From Zoogloeaceae bacterium (GTDB lineage: Bacteria; Pseudomonadota; Gammaproteobacteria; Burkholderiales; Rhodocyclaceae), in NCBI GenBank assembly GCA_031281985.1, contig JAITEO010000285.1, positions 1 through 5,101 on the forward strand: a stretch of DNA of 5,101 nt, written 5' to 3'. Below the pieces are notes generated by a model that ran no database searches, was not told where the DNA came from, and saw only the letters and a list, made by a program, of their open reading frames with translations. Shown here piece by piece: positions 1 to 5,101 of the stretch (within the stretch, counting starts at the first letter, position 1; every line of letters begins with the position of its first letter). The position numbers and the translations under genes are program-made.

Positions 1-13
1 GTTCAGACGACGG

Positions 14-77
14 CGTAGGGGCGGCAATCTGCCGCCCGCTTGGGGTCGAGTTCGGGCGGCAGATTGCCGTCCCTGCG
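14..77. repeat. REP-like nested double palindrome (BIME-like inverted pair)
   Basis: Two roughly 25-nt arms (14-38 and 53-77) are inverted copies separated by a 14-nt loop. They match at 23 of 25 positions, and the two mismatches (16/75 and 21/70) become G-U pairs in plus-strand RNA, so a transcript could form a 25-bp stem. Each arm is also a palindrome by itself: in the left arm GGGCGGCA (19-26) and TGCCGCCC (30-37) enclose the 3-nt loop ATC, and the right arm (54-61 with 65-72) does the same with one G-U. The left arm is preceded by GTAG (15-18), the tetranucleotide typical of REP elements recognised by RAYT transposases; the inverted right arm has GCAG in that place. A head-to-head REP pair is the best reading. 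No T-run follows, so it is not a standard intrinsic terminator. The structure is seen directly; the REP identity is inferred because genome copy number cannot be counted here. Confidence 0.7.
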
Positions 78-84
78 TCACGGG

Positions 85-103
85 TGCACTCCAAAGGGGT
101 GCA
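85..103. repeat. Short hairpin, 8-bp stem with AAA loop
   Basis: TGCACTCC (85-92) pairs with GGGGTGCA (96-103) around an AAA loop; seven pairs are Watson-Crick and one is G-U (90/98). It starts only 7 nt after the larger palindrome at 14-77, so it may belong to the same compound repeat. No T-tract follows on the plus strand and no clear one precedes it for the minus strand, so a terminator call is not supported. The function is unknown. Confidence 0.5.
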
Positions 104-146
104 ATGAAAAGTGGAGGAACCAAACAAAGCGCCACCGCCTGTCGTC

Positions 147-176
147 CCCTCTCCCCCAATTCTTTGGGGGAGAGGG
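147..176. repeat. CCCTCTCCC-type intergenic hairpin repeat
   Basis: A perfect 13-bp inverted repeat (147-159 with 164-176) surrounds the 4-nt loop TTCT; the arms begin CCCTCTCCCCC and end GGGGGAGAGGG. A further GGGAGAGGG copy lies at 190-198, and GCCACC at 131-136 is complementary to GGTGGC at 199-204, so the repeat unit may extend over about 131-204. Intergenic elements built from CCCTCTCCC and its complement are dispersed in many proteobacterial genomes and have no assigned function. There is no U-tract after the stem, so it is not a textbook intrinsic terminator. Confidence 0.65.
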
Positions 177-204
177 TGCCCGGCAGGGCGGGAGAGGGGG
201 TGGC

Positions 205-351
205 ACGGTGCGTTGTCAGGGCTTCCGGGAAAGTTGCGGCCTGCAAGTCCACCCGCAAGCGGGGTAGGGGACAGCGAGCGGCGGTGCTTCGTCCGGGATG
301 AATTATCAGTATGGCATCTTCCGCTTTGAATCGCGCCCATTTTTTGACGGA
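205..351. other. Intergenic stretch with no recognised feature
   Basis: Between the hairpin repeats and the putative promoter I see no convincing gene, RNA or repeat on either strand. The small open frames that cross 40-329 are biased in composition, overlap the palindromes, resemble no family and lack good ribosome binding sites. Base composition drops from GC-rich to more AT-rich after about 298, which fits the approach to a promoter. Confidence 0.5.
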
Positions 352-383
352 TTGACACGCCAACACAGGACTTCTGCTAGAAT
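352..383 (+). promoter_or_regulatory. Putative sigma70 promoter with extended -10, upstream of the operon
   Basis: TGCTAGAAT at 375-383 contains a TG dinucleotide, one spacer base and the hexamer TAGAAT (378-383), one mismatch from TATAAT. This is a strong extended -10 element. A perfect TTGACA lies at 352-357, but the spacer to the -10 hexamer is 20 nt, longer than the usual 16-18, so the -35 may contribute little. Transcription would begin near 390 and give a leader of about 30 nt before the ATG at 422. It is the only good promoter-like site seen ahead of the gene cluster and probably drives all five genes. Confidence 0.55.
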
Positions 384-407
384 CCAACGCGTTTGTACTT
401 TCTACCC

Positions 408-413
408 AAAGAG
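408..413 (+). promoter_or_regulatory. Ribosome binding site that decides the start of the first gene
   Basis: AAAGAG at 408-413 is a modest Shine-Dalgarno match, 8 nt before the ATG at 422. The alternative in-frame GTG at 413 overlaps this site, so the ATG is preferred. Confidence 0.5.
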
Positions 414-421
414 TGATTTTC

Positions 422-1306
422 ATGGCATACGATTCTTCTCGAGACGACAAGAAGGGCTGGGGCGGGAATCCGTTTGCCGCGCCGGAGGCGGAAGTCGATG
501 AAATCCGCAGCGAAACGGGGGGATACGCGCTCCTGCTCGAACCCAATCACCTCACCGCGGGCGCGGGGATCACCTGGATACGGGAAGGGTGGGCGCTGAT
601 GCGCGGGCATATCTTGACGTGGATAGGGATGGGATTCCTCTGCATGCTCATTCTGGCCGTCCTGCAGCTCATCCACCCCAGTATCGGAGGGTTCCTGCAG
701 ATTCTCTTCGCGCCCGTGTTCATCGCGGGGATGATGCTGGCGTGCCGGGCGAAGGAGCAAAAGGAAGGGGTCCGCCTCTTTCATCTGTTTGCCGGATTCT
801 CCAAACGGACGGGTTCCTTGCTGTTGCTGGGGCTGTTCGATCTCCTGATGCTCTTCTTTGCCATCATGCTGACGAGCGTCAGCTTTGCCCTGTTGTTCAG
901 GCCAGCCTTCGCCTATGATCTTTTTGTCGGCAGCAGTGGGCTTGTTCCGATCTGGCCGGTGATTTTTCTGGGCGTCTTCCTCATGCTTACCGTCATTCCA
1001 TTTTTCATCGTGCAGGGGCTGTCGCCACAACTGGTGGCGCTGCATGAAGACCTGACGGCGTGGGGCGCGTTCAAGCTGTCCGTGCGGGGAATGTTGCGCA
1101 ATATCCTGTCGTTCGTGGTGTCTGGAATCGCCTTCTTCATTCTGCCAACTGTGGTATTGGGGATCGTTTTCTATGCGCAGGACATTTCGGTGCAGACTCC
1201 GCTTTCGGTGCAGATTCCGATGGTTCTGTGCGCGTTATTTTTTATACCATTCAATTTCTGCGTCTTCTACGCCGCCTACCGCGACATCTTCATCCGGCCG
1301 CATTGA
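422..1306 (+). CDS. BPSS1780 family membrane protein
   Basis: The 294-residue product starts with a hydrophilic, charged, cytoplasmic-looking stretch (1-45) and then has about six hydrophobic segments, near 64-84, 90-110, 133-159, 176-199, 225-252 and 262-285. The segment ITWIREGWALMRG (50-62), the FAPVFIAGMMLACRA stretch (96-110), HLFAGF (121-126) and the block around SPQLVALHEDLTAWGAFKLS with following RN (201-227) match my recollection of the BPSS1780 family of betaproteobacterial inner-membrane proteins. The family has no established biochemical role, and I see no catalytic motif. An in-frame GTG at 413 would add three residues but sits on the ribosome binding site, so ATG 422 is chosen. 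It is the first gene of the cluster, 14 nt before the RDD gene, and lies directly behind the putative promoter. The family call is from recognised sequence pattern; membership of the same functional unit as the next four genes is inferred from spacing. Confidence 0.85.
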   Translation: MAYDSSRDDKKGWGGNPFAAPEAEVDEIRSETGGYALLLEPNHLTAGAGITWIREGWALMRGHILTWIGMGFLCMLILAVLQLIHPSIGGFLQILFAPVFIAGMMLACRAKEQKEGVRLFHLFAGFSKRTGSLLLLGLFDLLMLFFAIMLTSVSFALLFRPAFAYDLFVGSSGLVPIWPVIFLGVFLMLTVIPFFIVQGLSPQLVALHEDLTAWGAFKLSVRGMLRNILSFVVSGIAFFILPTVVLGIVFYAQDISVQTPLSVQIPMVLCALFFIPFNFCVFYAAYRDIFIRPH

Positions 1307-1313
1307 AGAAAGA
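1305..1313 (+). promoter_or_regulatory. A-rich ribosome binding site that favours a GTG start for the RDD gene
   Basis: GAAGAAAGA at 1305-1313 overlaps the stop codon of the preceding gene and lies 7 nt before GTG 1321. The alternative ATG at 1330 would be 16 nt away, which is too far for normal spacing. The match is purine-rich but not a strong GGAGG core, so the choice is only moderately supported. Confidence 0.4.
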
Positions 1314-1320
1314 TTACCCG

Positions 1321-2070
1321 GTGTCGGCCATGAACGCGGCAAACCCCATCCCCCGGCTGGACACGATCCACCGGGTGCTGACGCCCGAGGGCTGCGAACT
1401 GGAATTGCGCCTGGCGGGAGGAATCATCCGGGCGCGCGCCTGGCTCATCGATTTCTTTTTCCGCATGCTGTTTTTTTCGGGGTGTGTCTTCATCCTCTCC
1501 CGCAGCGGTCGCATGGGCGAGGCGCTGTTGTTCCTGCTGGCTTTTCTGCTGGAATGGCTGTATCCCGTCGTGTTCGAGGTGTTCTGCGAGGGGGCGACGC
1601 CCGGCAAGCGCTTTTCTGGGCTGGTGGTGTTGCGCGACGACGGCACGCCGCTGGACTGGAGCGCCTCGGTGGCGCGCAATTTCTTGCGCGCCGTGGATTT
1701 TTTGCCTTTCTTCTACGCCCTTGGTCTCGTCACGATGGGGCTGAACCGGGAAGGCAAGCGCCTGGGCGATCTGCTCGCGGGGACGCTGGTGGTCTACCGC
1801 CAGACGGTGCCGCCGCCCAAGGTGATGGATGACGATACGAAAGCAGAAGTCCTGCCGTTTACCCTTACCGAGGCGGAACAGCGCGCCCTCATCGAATACC
1901 GTCTGCGCGCCCCCGGTTTTTCCCGCGCGCGCGCCGGGGAACTGGCGCAACTGGCAACCCCCCTGATCGCGGAACTGCCGCCCGACGCGGCCAGGGAGCG
2001 CCTCGTGCATCTGGGCAATTACCTCCTGGGACGCGGCGCGCTGGCGGCCAGGACGGAGGAGGCCGGATGA
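1321..2070 (+). CDS. RDD family integral membrane protein
   Basis: The 249-residue product carries a recognisable RDD domain over about residues 33-160. The first helix starts with RARAWLIDFFF (37-47), which gives the conserved Arg and Asp. A second hydrophobic block (65-88) leads into EGATPGKRFSG (90-100), the family's G-x-T-x-GK turn. RNFLRAVD (119-126) then opens the third helix, and NREGKRLGDLLAGTLVV (142-158) is the classic closing motif. After this comes a soluble, charged, probably helical tail of about 75 residues (175-249) without a recognised domain. The family's function is generally unknown; some members have been linked to transport. The gene follows the BPSS1780 gene after 14 nt, and its stop overlaps the next start in an ATGA. 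GTG 1321 is chosen for ribosome-binding spacing; ATG 1330 (246 residues) is the alternative. The same stretch can be read farther upstream in frame, but that part lies inside the preceding gene. Confidence 0.88.
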   Translation: MSAMNAANPIPRLDTIHRVLTPEGCELELRLAGGIIRARAWLIDFFFRMLFFSGCVFILSRSGRMGEALLFLLAFLLEWLYPVVFEVFCEGATPGKRFSGLVVLRDDGTPLDWSASVARNFLRAVDFLPFFYALGLVTMGLNREGKRLGDLLAGTLVVYRQTVPPPKVMDDDTKAEVLPFTLTEAEQRALIEYRLRAPGFSRARAGELAQLATPLIAELPPDAARERLVHLGNYLLGRGALAARTEEAG

Positions 2071-3059
2071 AGGAAAGCCAGTTCGTCGCCCTGCGGGAAA
2101 AAGAGTGGCTGGCCTGGGATCTGTGGCTGGAGGGGAACAAGCGGCAATCCCGCGCCAAACGCCAGGCAGCGTCAATCACCCTGGAAAACCTGCCCTCGGC
2201 CTTTCGCCGTCTCTGCCACGACGTGTCGCTGGCGCGCGACCGGCACTATTCCAGCGTGCTCATCGACGCCCTGCAACAGCGCGTGCTGGCGGCGCATCAG
2301 CGCGTCTATGGCGCGCGCGGGGATTTGCGCAGGCGCTGGCTGGTTTTCCTGGGCGCGGGGCTGCCGCGTCTGGTGCGCGCCGAGCGGCGTTTCGTGTTCG
2401 CGGCGGCCTTCCTGTTTTTCGTCCCCTTGCTTGCCTGCATCCTGCTGGCGCAAATCTTTCCCGAGAGCGTCCATTACATCCTCTCGCCGGATACCACCGC
2501 CGAATACGAGCGGATGTACGCGCCCGAAGCGCAGCGTCTGGGCGCGTCGGCCAAGGACGCCGCCGATGGGCAACTGGCGCTGTTGATGTACTACATCGGC
2601 AACAACGTGCAAATCAATTTCCGGTGTTTTGCGGGTGGCATGCTCTTTGGCCTGGGCAGCGTGCTTTTGCTGATCTACAACGGTCTCGTGATCGGCATGG
2701 TGGCCGGGTACATCACAGAAGTGGGCTATATCGACACCTTCTGGGGCTTCGTTGCCGGACACAGCGCCCCGGAACTGATTGGCGCGGTGCTCTCCGGCGC
2801 GGCGGGGCTGAAAATCGGCTACGCGCTGATCGCGCCAGGACGGCGACGGCGGCGGGAGGCGCTCACCGAGGCGGCGCGAGGCGCGGTGCGGCTTCTCTAC
2901 GGCGCGGCCTTTTTGACCTTCTGCGCGGCTTTCGTGGAATCCCTGTGGTCGCCGGCGCGGAGCTTGCCCTTTGCGCTCAAGATCGGCGTGGGGCTTGCCT
3001 TCTGGGGCGTGCTCATCGCCTATTTCTGCCTTGCCGGAAGGGGCAGGCATGCGGCTTGA
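2067..3059 (+). CDS. Stage II sporulation protein M (SpoIIM/DUF95) family membrane protein
   Basis: The 330-residue product has a charged cytoplasmic N-terminal region (1-105) followed by about five hydrophobic segments near 108-128, 187-213, 222-252, 270-293 and 302-323. Family hallmarks are visible: NN at 179-180 followed by NFRCFAGGMLFGLGS (184-198), then YNGLVIGMVAGY (204-215), and GHSAPELIGAVLSGAAGLKIG (231-251), which holds the conserved His-x-x-x-Glu signature. In Bacillus, SpoIIM acts with SpoIID and SpoIIP in septal peptidoglycan remodelling during engulfment. Homologues are widespread in bacteria that do not sporulate, commonly beside RDD, DUF4129, MoxR and DUF58 genes, and their role there is unknown. 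The name should therefore not be read as evidence of sporulation. The start overlaps the RDD stop (ATGA), and a strong GGAGGAGG (2055-2062) lies 4 nt before it, within the RDD coding sequence. The 3' end overlaps the next gene by 11 nt. Confidence 0.88.
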   Translation: MKESQFVALREKEWLAWDLWLEGNKRQSRAKRQAASITLENLPSAFRRLCHDVSLARDRHYSSVLIDALQQRVLAAHQRVYGARGDLRRRWLVFLGAGLPRLVRAERRFVFAAAFLFFVPLLACILLAQIFPESVHYILSPDTTAEYERMYAPEAQRLGASAKDAADGQLALLMYYIGNNVQINFRCFAGGMLFGLGSVLLLIYNGLVIGMVAGYITEVGYIDTFWGFVAGHSAPELIGAVLSGAAGLKIGYALIAPGRRRRREALTEAARGAVRLLYGAAFLTFCAAFVESLWSPARSLPFALKIGVGLAFWGVLIAYFCLAGRGRHAA

Positions 3060-4644
3060 TCGCCTCGAACTCGAATTGCGCCGCCGCACGCCCTGGGAGG
3101 CGCTGGATCTGGGCATGGGCATGGTGCGGCGCTGGGCGCTGCCGGTCTATCGCGTCTGGTTCCTCTTCCTCCTGTTGCCGGCGCTCCTGATCCTGCTCCT
3201 GTTTTCGGAAAATGTGTGGGTCTGGCTTGGCGTGTGGTGGCTGAAACCCGTGGCGGATCGCCTGCTGCTCAAGGTCTTCGCGGAAGCGAGCTTTGGCGCG
3301 CCGCCGACGATCAAACAGGTCTGGCAAAGCCTGCCGGAACTCCTGCGCCGCAGCGGTCTCTTTGCGTCGCTCACCTGGAGACGCCTGTCCTTTTATCGTT
3401 CCTTCACGCTGCCCATCCTGCAACTGGAAGGCCAGCGCGGCGAGGCGTTTCGCAAGCGCGGACGCATTCTTGGGCGCAAGACGCAGGGCTACGCCACCTG
3501 GCTGATGCTGGTCTGCGTCCACTGCATCGTCATCTTCGAGGTGGGCTTGCTGCTCCTGGCGTTTTGGCTGACGCCCGGCGACTTCCTGCAGGAATCGCTG
3601 TTCGCGCGAGGAGTGGATGGCGCGATGAACCGCTTCGAGAGCATCTTCTATGTGTTGCTCTGGTTGTCGGCGGAAACGCTCGTGGAACCCTTCTACGTTG
3701 CCGCCGGATTTTCGCTCTATCTCAACCGGCGCAGCGACCTGGAGGGCTGGGACATCGAAGTGGCCTTTCGCCGCATGCAGGATGAACGGACGCAGGCAAC
3801 GCCCGCGCGGCTGGGCAAGGGCGCGGCCTCTGTCGTCCCGGCGATGCTCCTGGCCTTGCTGTTCGGCTTTGCCGCCCAGCCTTTTTCCTCCGCCCGCGCC
3901 GAGGACGCCGAAAACCGCGCGCCGCCGGAAGAAGCGGTACAGGCGGAAGCCGTCGTGCGCGTGGAAGGCGAAGCGCGCCGCCAGGCGCTATCGGTGCTGG
4001 CGGGGCCGGATTTTGGTCGCGTGGAAGAAAAGACGCGATGGCGCTGGCGGAATCAGTCCGGTGCGGATCGGAACGCGCAGAAGCAAAATGCCCAGGAGCA
4101 GGACTGGGATCTTGACGGATCGGGGCTGATCGAGTTCTTCGGCGGTTTGGCGAAGTTCGTGCGCATTCTGCTGTATGGGCTGATCGTCCTGGCGCTGGCG
4201 GTCTGCGTCGTCTTTTTCTATCGCAACCGGGCGCTTTTCCGGCAAAAGGCGCAGCCGCAAAAAAGCGCGCGCCCGCAAACCCTGTTCGGGCTGGACTTGC
4301 GCCCGGACGCCTTGCCGGACGACATTCCCACGACCGCGCTGGCCGAAGCGGAGGCCGGCCATTGGGTCGCGGCGCTCTCGCTGCTCTATCGCGGCGCGCT
4401 GGTGACGCTGATCGAGCGCGACCGCGTCATCTTTCGCGCGGGCGATACCGAAGACCTGTGCCTCCTGCGCGTGCGCGGGCATGTCCAGGACGAGGCGCTC
4501 ACGGTTTTCGCGGCATTGTTGCGCGACTGGAAAGCGGCGGCCTATGCCGGGAGCTTGCCGACGCTGGCGCGCATACGCGCCCTGTGCGCGGACTGGCGCG
4601 CGCATTTTGCCGTGTCGCCCGCCGCTGGCGAGGAGGGCGCATGA
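3049..4644 (+). CDS. Multi-pass membrane protein with C-terminal DUF4129 domain
   Basis: The 531-residue product has two parts. Residues 1-250 form a membrane module with hydrophobic segments near 34-58, 151-176 and 198-224, and with charged blocks such as RRRTPWEALDLG (11-22) and LTWRRLSFYRSF (108-119) that I associate with proteobacterial DUF4129 proteins. A fourth hydrophobic segment (258-276) ends in SARAED, resembling a signal peptidase site, and is followed by a polar Gln/Arg/Glu-rich stretch of about 90 residues. A last helix (371-392) leads to a cytoplasmic-looking tail where WVAALSLLYRGALVTLIERD (439-458), the TED at 467-469 and LLRDWKAAAY (490-499) fit DUF4129. The domain has no established function; no catalytic residues are apparent. 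ATG 3049 is chosen because GGAAGGGG (3036-3043) lies 5 nt before it; an upstream in-frame ATG (2971) would extend deep into spoIIM with an unrelated, out-of-frame reading. It overlaps spoIIM by 11 nt and the following gene by 4 nt. Confidence 0.85.
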   Translation: MRLDRLELELRRRTPWEALDLGMGMVRRWALPVYRVWFLFLLLPALLILLLFSENVWVWLGVWWLKPVADRLLLKVFAEASFGAPPTIKQVWQSLPELLRRSGLFASLTWRRLSFYRSFTLPILQLEGQRGEAFRKRGRILGRKTQGYATWLMLVCVHCIVIFEVGLLLLAFWLTPGDFLQESLFARGVDGAMNRFESIFYVLLWLSAETLVEPFYVAAGFSLYLNRRSDLEGWDIEVAFRRMQDERTQATPARLGKGAASVVPAMLLALLFGFAAQPFSSARAEDAENRAPPEEAVQAEAVVRVEGEARRQALSVLAGPDFGRVEEKTRWRWRNQSGADRNAQKQNAQEQDWDLDGSGLIEFFGGLAKFVRILLYGLIVLALAVCVVFFYRNRALFRQKAQPQKSARPQTLFGLDLRPDALPDDIPTTALAEAEAGHWVAALSLLYRGALVTLIERDRVIFRAGDTEDLCLLRVRGHVQDEALTVFAALLRDWKAAAYAGSLPTLARIRALCADWRAHFAVSPAAGEEGA

Positions 4645-5101
4645 GCCGCCGCGCCCTGCTCTTCTGGATATTCGGCAGCCTCGTGTTCGTGGCGCTGGCG
4701 GCGTATTTCTTCGCGCAGAACGTGGAATGGGAAACCTATCGGGAAAAAGGGAAGATGTCGCTGGAAGCGCGGCGCAATCCCTATCTGGCGACAGAGCGTT
4801 TTCTTGCGCGCATGGGGCGCGAGACACGACGGATCAAAAATCCGTCCGCCCTGGATTCCCTGCCGGAAGGCGGCGTGCTGGTGCTGGCGAATGAGCGCGA
4901 TAATGCGGGTCTCTATACCCGCCTTGCCCGCTCGCAAGCGATACTGAATTGGGTAGAGCGCGGCGGTTATCTCATCCTGGAGCGTGACAGGGGAACGGTA
5001 GAAAATGACCTGCTCCTTGAGCCGTTTGAGGTAATGGATAACGACAACATGACAGAAAGGCCAGGCATCGTGCGCCATGAGCGCGACATGGACGCCCCAT
5101 C
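4641..5101 (+). CDS. DUF4350 domain-containing protein (3' part cut by window edge)
   Basis: The frame is open from ATG 4641 to the right edge, giving 153 complete codons and no stop, so the gene is partial. Residues 7-25 form one N-terminal membrane anchor preceded by RR, which predicts a cytoplasmic N-terminus and an extracytoplasmic body. EARRNPYLATERFLARMG (42-59) is a characteristic block of DUF4350 proteins from this gene neighbourhood. GGVLVLANER (77-86) and ILNWVERGGYLIL (101-113) look like alternating strand and helix units of the glutamine-amidotransferase-like fold to which this domain belongs; no catalytic triad is visible in the part present, so an enzyme function is not implied. 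The start overlaps the DUF4129 stop (ATGA), and AGGAGGG (4631-4637) lies just upstream. Family members are commonly about 350-420 residues, so more than half is probably missing. A MoxR ATPase and a DUF58 protein are the expected next neighbours. Confidence 0.8.
   Translation, partial: MSRRALLFWIFGSLVFVALAAYFFAQNVEWETYREKGKMSLEARRNPYLATERFLARMGRETRRIKNPSALDSLPEGGVLVLANERDNAGLYTRLARSQAILNWVERGGYLILERDRGTVENDLLLEPFEVMDNDNMTERPGIVRHERDMDAP

Noticed and set aside
147..176. Intrinsic terminator at the GC-rich hairpin
   Set aside because: The stem is strong, but no run of T follows on either strand, so it does not meet the normal criteria.
40..329. Small plus-strand open frames (65-75 residues) in the leading intergenic region
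   Set aside because: They run through the palindromic repeats, overlap one another in different frames, have biased Gly/Arg/Pro content and resemble no known family.
377..1045. 222-residue minus-strand open frame opposite the BPSS1780 gene
   Set aside because: It is rich in His, Gln, Arg and Glu, the typical antisense image of a GC-rich membrane-protein gene, with no domain and no ribosome binding site that stands out.
1276..2175. 299-residue minus-strand open frame opposite the RDD gene
   Set aside because: Long open antisense frames are expected at this GC content; the plus-strand frame has clear RDD motifs and the antisense product has none.
2971..3048. Upstream ATG extension of the DUF4129 gene by 26 residues
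   Set aside because: The extension lies wholly inside the SpoIIM coding sequence and reads as a Ser/Arg/Gly-rich shadow; ATG 3049 has a good ribosome binding site and typical 11-nt overlap.
2172..3122. 316-residue minus-strand frame opposite SpoIIM
   Set aside because: It is a compositional shadow, rich in Arg, Gln, His and Pro, with no recognisable domain.
2105..3190. 361-residue plus-strand frame overlapping the SpoIIM gene
   Set aside because: It is longer than the SpoIIM frame but its product is Ala/Arg/Gly-rich without membrane segments or motifs, whereas the overlapping frame holds all SpoIIM hallmarks.
3988..5078. Minus-strand frames opposite the DUF4129 and DUF4350 genes (279 and 178 residues)
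   Set aside because: Low-complexity antisense images; they conflict with well-supported, coupled plus-strand genes.

Overview
This window looks like a chromosomal segment of a GC-rich betaproteobacterium. The strongest clue is the first gene, which belongs to the BPSS1780 family of membrane proteins, a family I know mainly from Betaproteobacteria. The intergenic CCCTCTCCC-type hairpin and the REP-like palindromes also fit a proteobacterial genome. The taxon is an inference; I cannot name a genus.

Layout: positions 1-421 are non-coding. They hold three hairpin-forming elements in a row: a nested REP-like double palindrome at 14-77, a short hairpin at 85-103 and a CCCTCTCCC/GGGAGAGGG hairpin at 147-176. 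A featureless stretch follows, then a probable extended -10 promoter at 375-383. From 422 to the right edge the plus strand is packed with five co-directional genes: a BPSS1780-family six-pass membrane protein (422-1306), an RDD-family membrane protein (1321-2070), a SpoIIM/DUF95-family membrane protein (2067-3059), a large membrane protein ending in a DUF4129 domain (3049-4644), and a DUF4350-type protein (4641 to beyond the edge). Gaps and overlaps run from +14 nt to -11 nt, so this is almost certainly one operon with translational coupling.

The set RDD - SpoIIM - DUF4129 - DUF4350 is a recurring bacterial neighbourhood. It usually also contains a MoxR-type AAA+ ATPase and a DUF58 (vWA-like) protein, and I expect those just outside the window. 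All five products are predicted membrane proteins, so the simplest reading is a multi-subunit inner-membrane assembly, possibly served by a MoxR chaperone ATPase. Its biochemical role is not established, and nothing here shows an enzymatic activity. SpoIIM is named for sporulation, but nothing in the window suggests a spore-former. I see no tRNA, rRNA, CRISPR array, insertion sequence or pseudogene.
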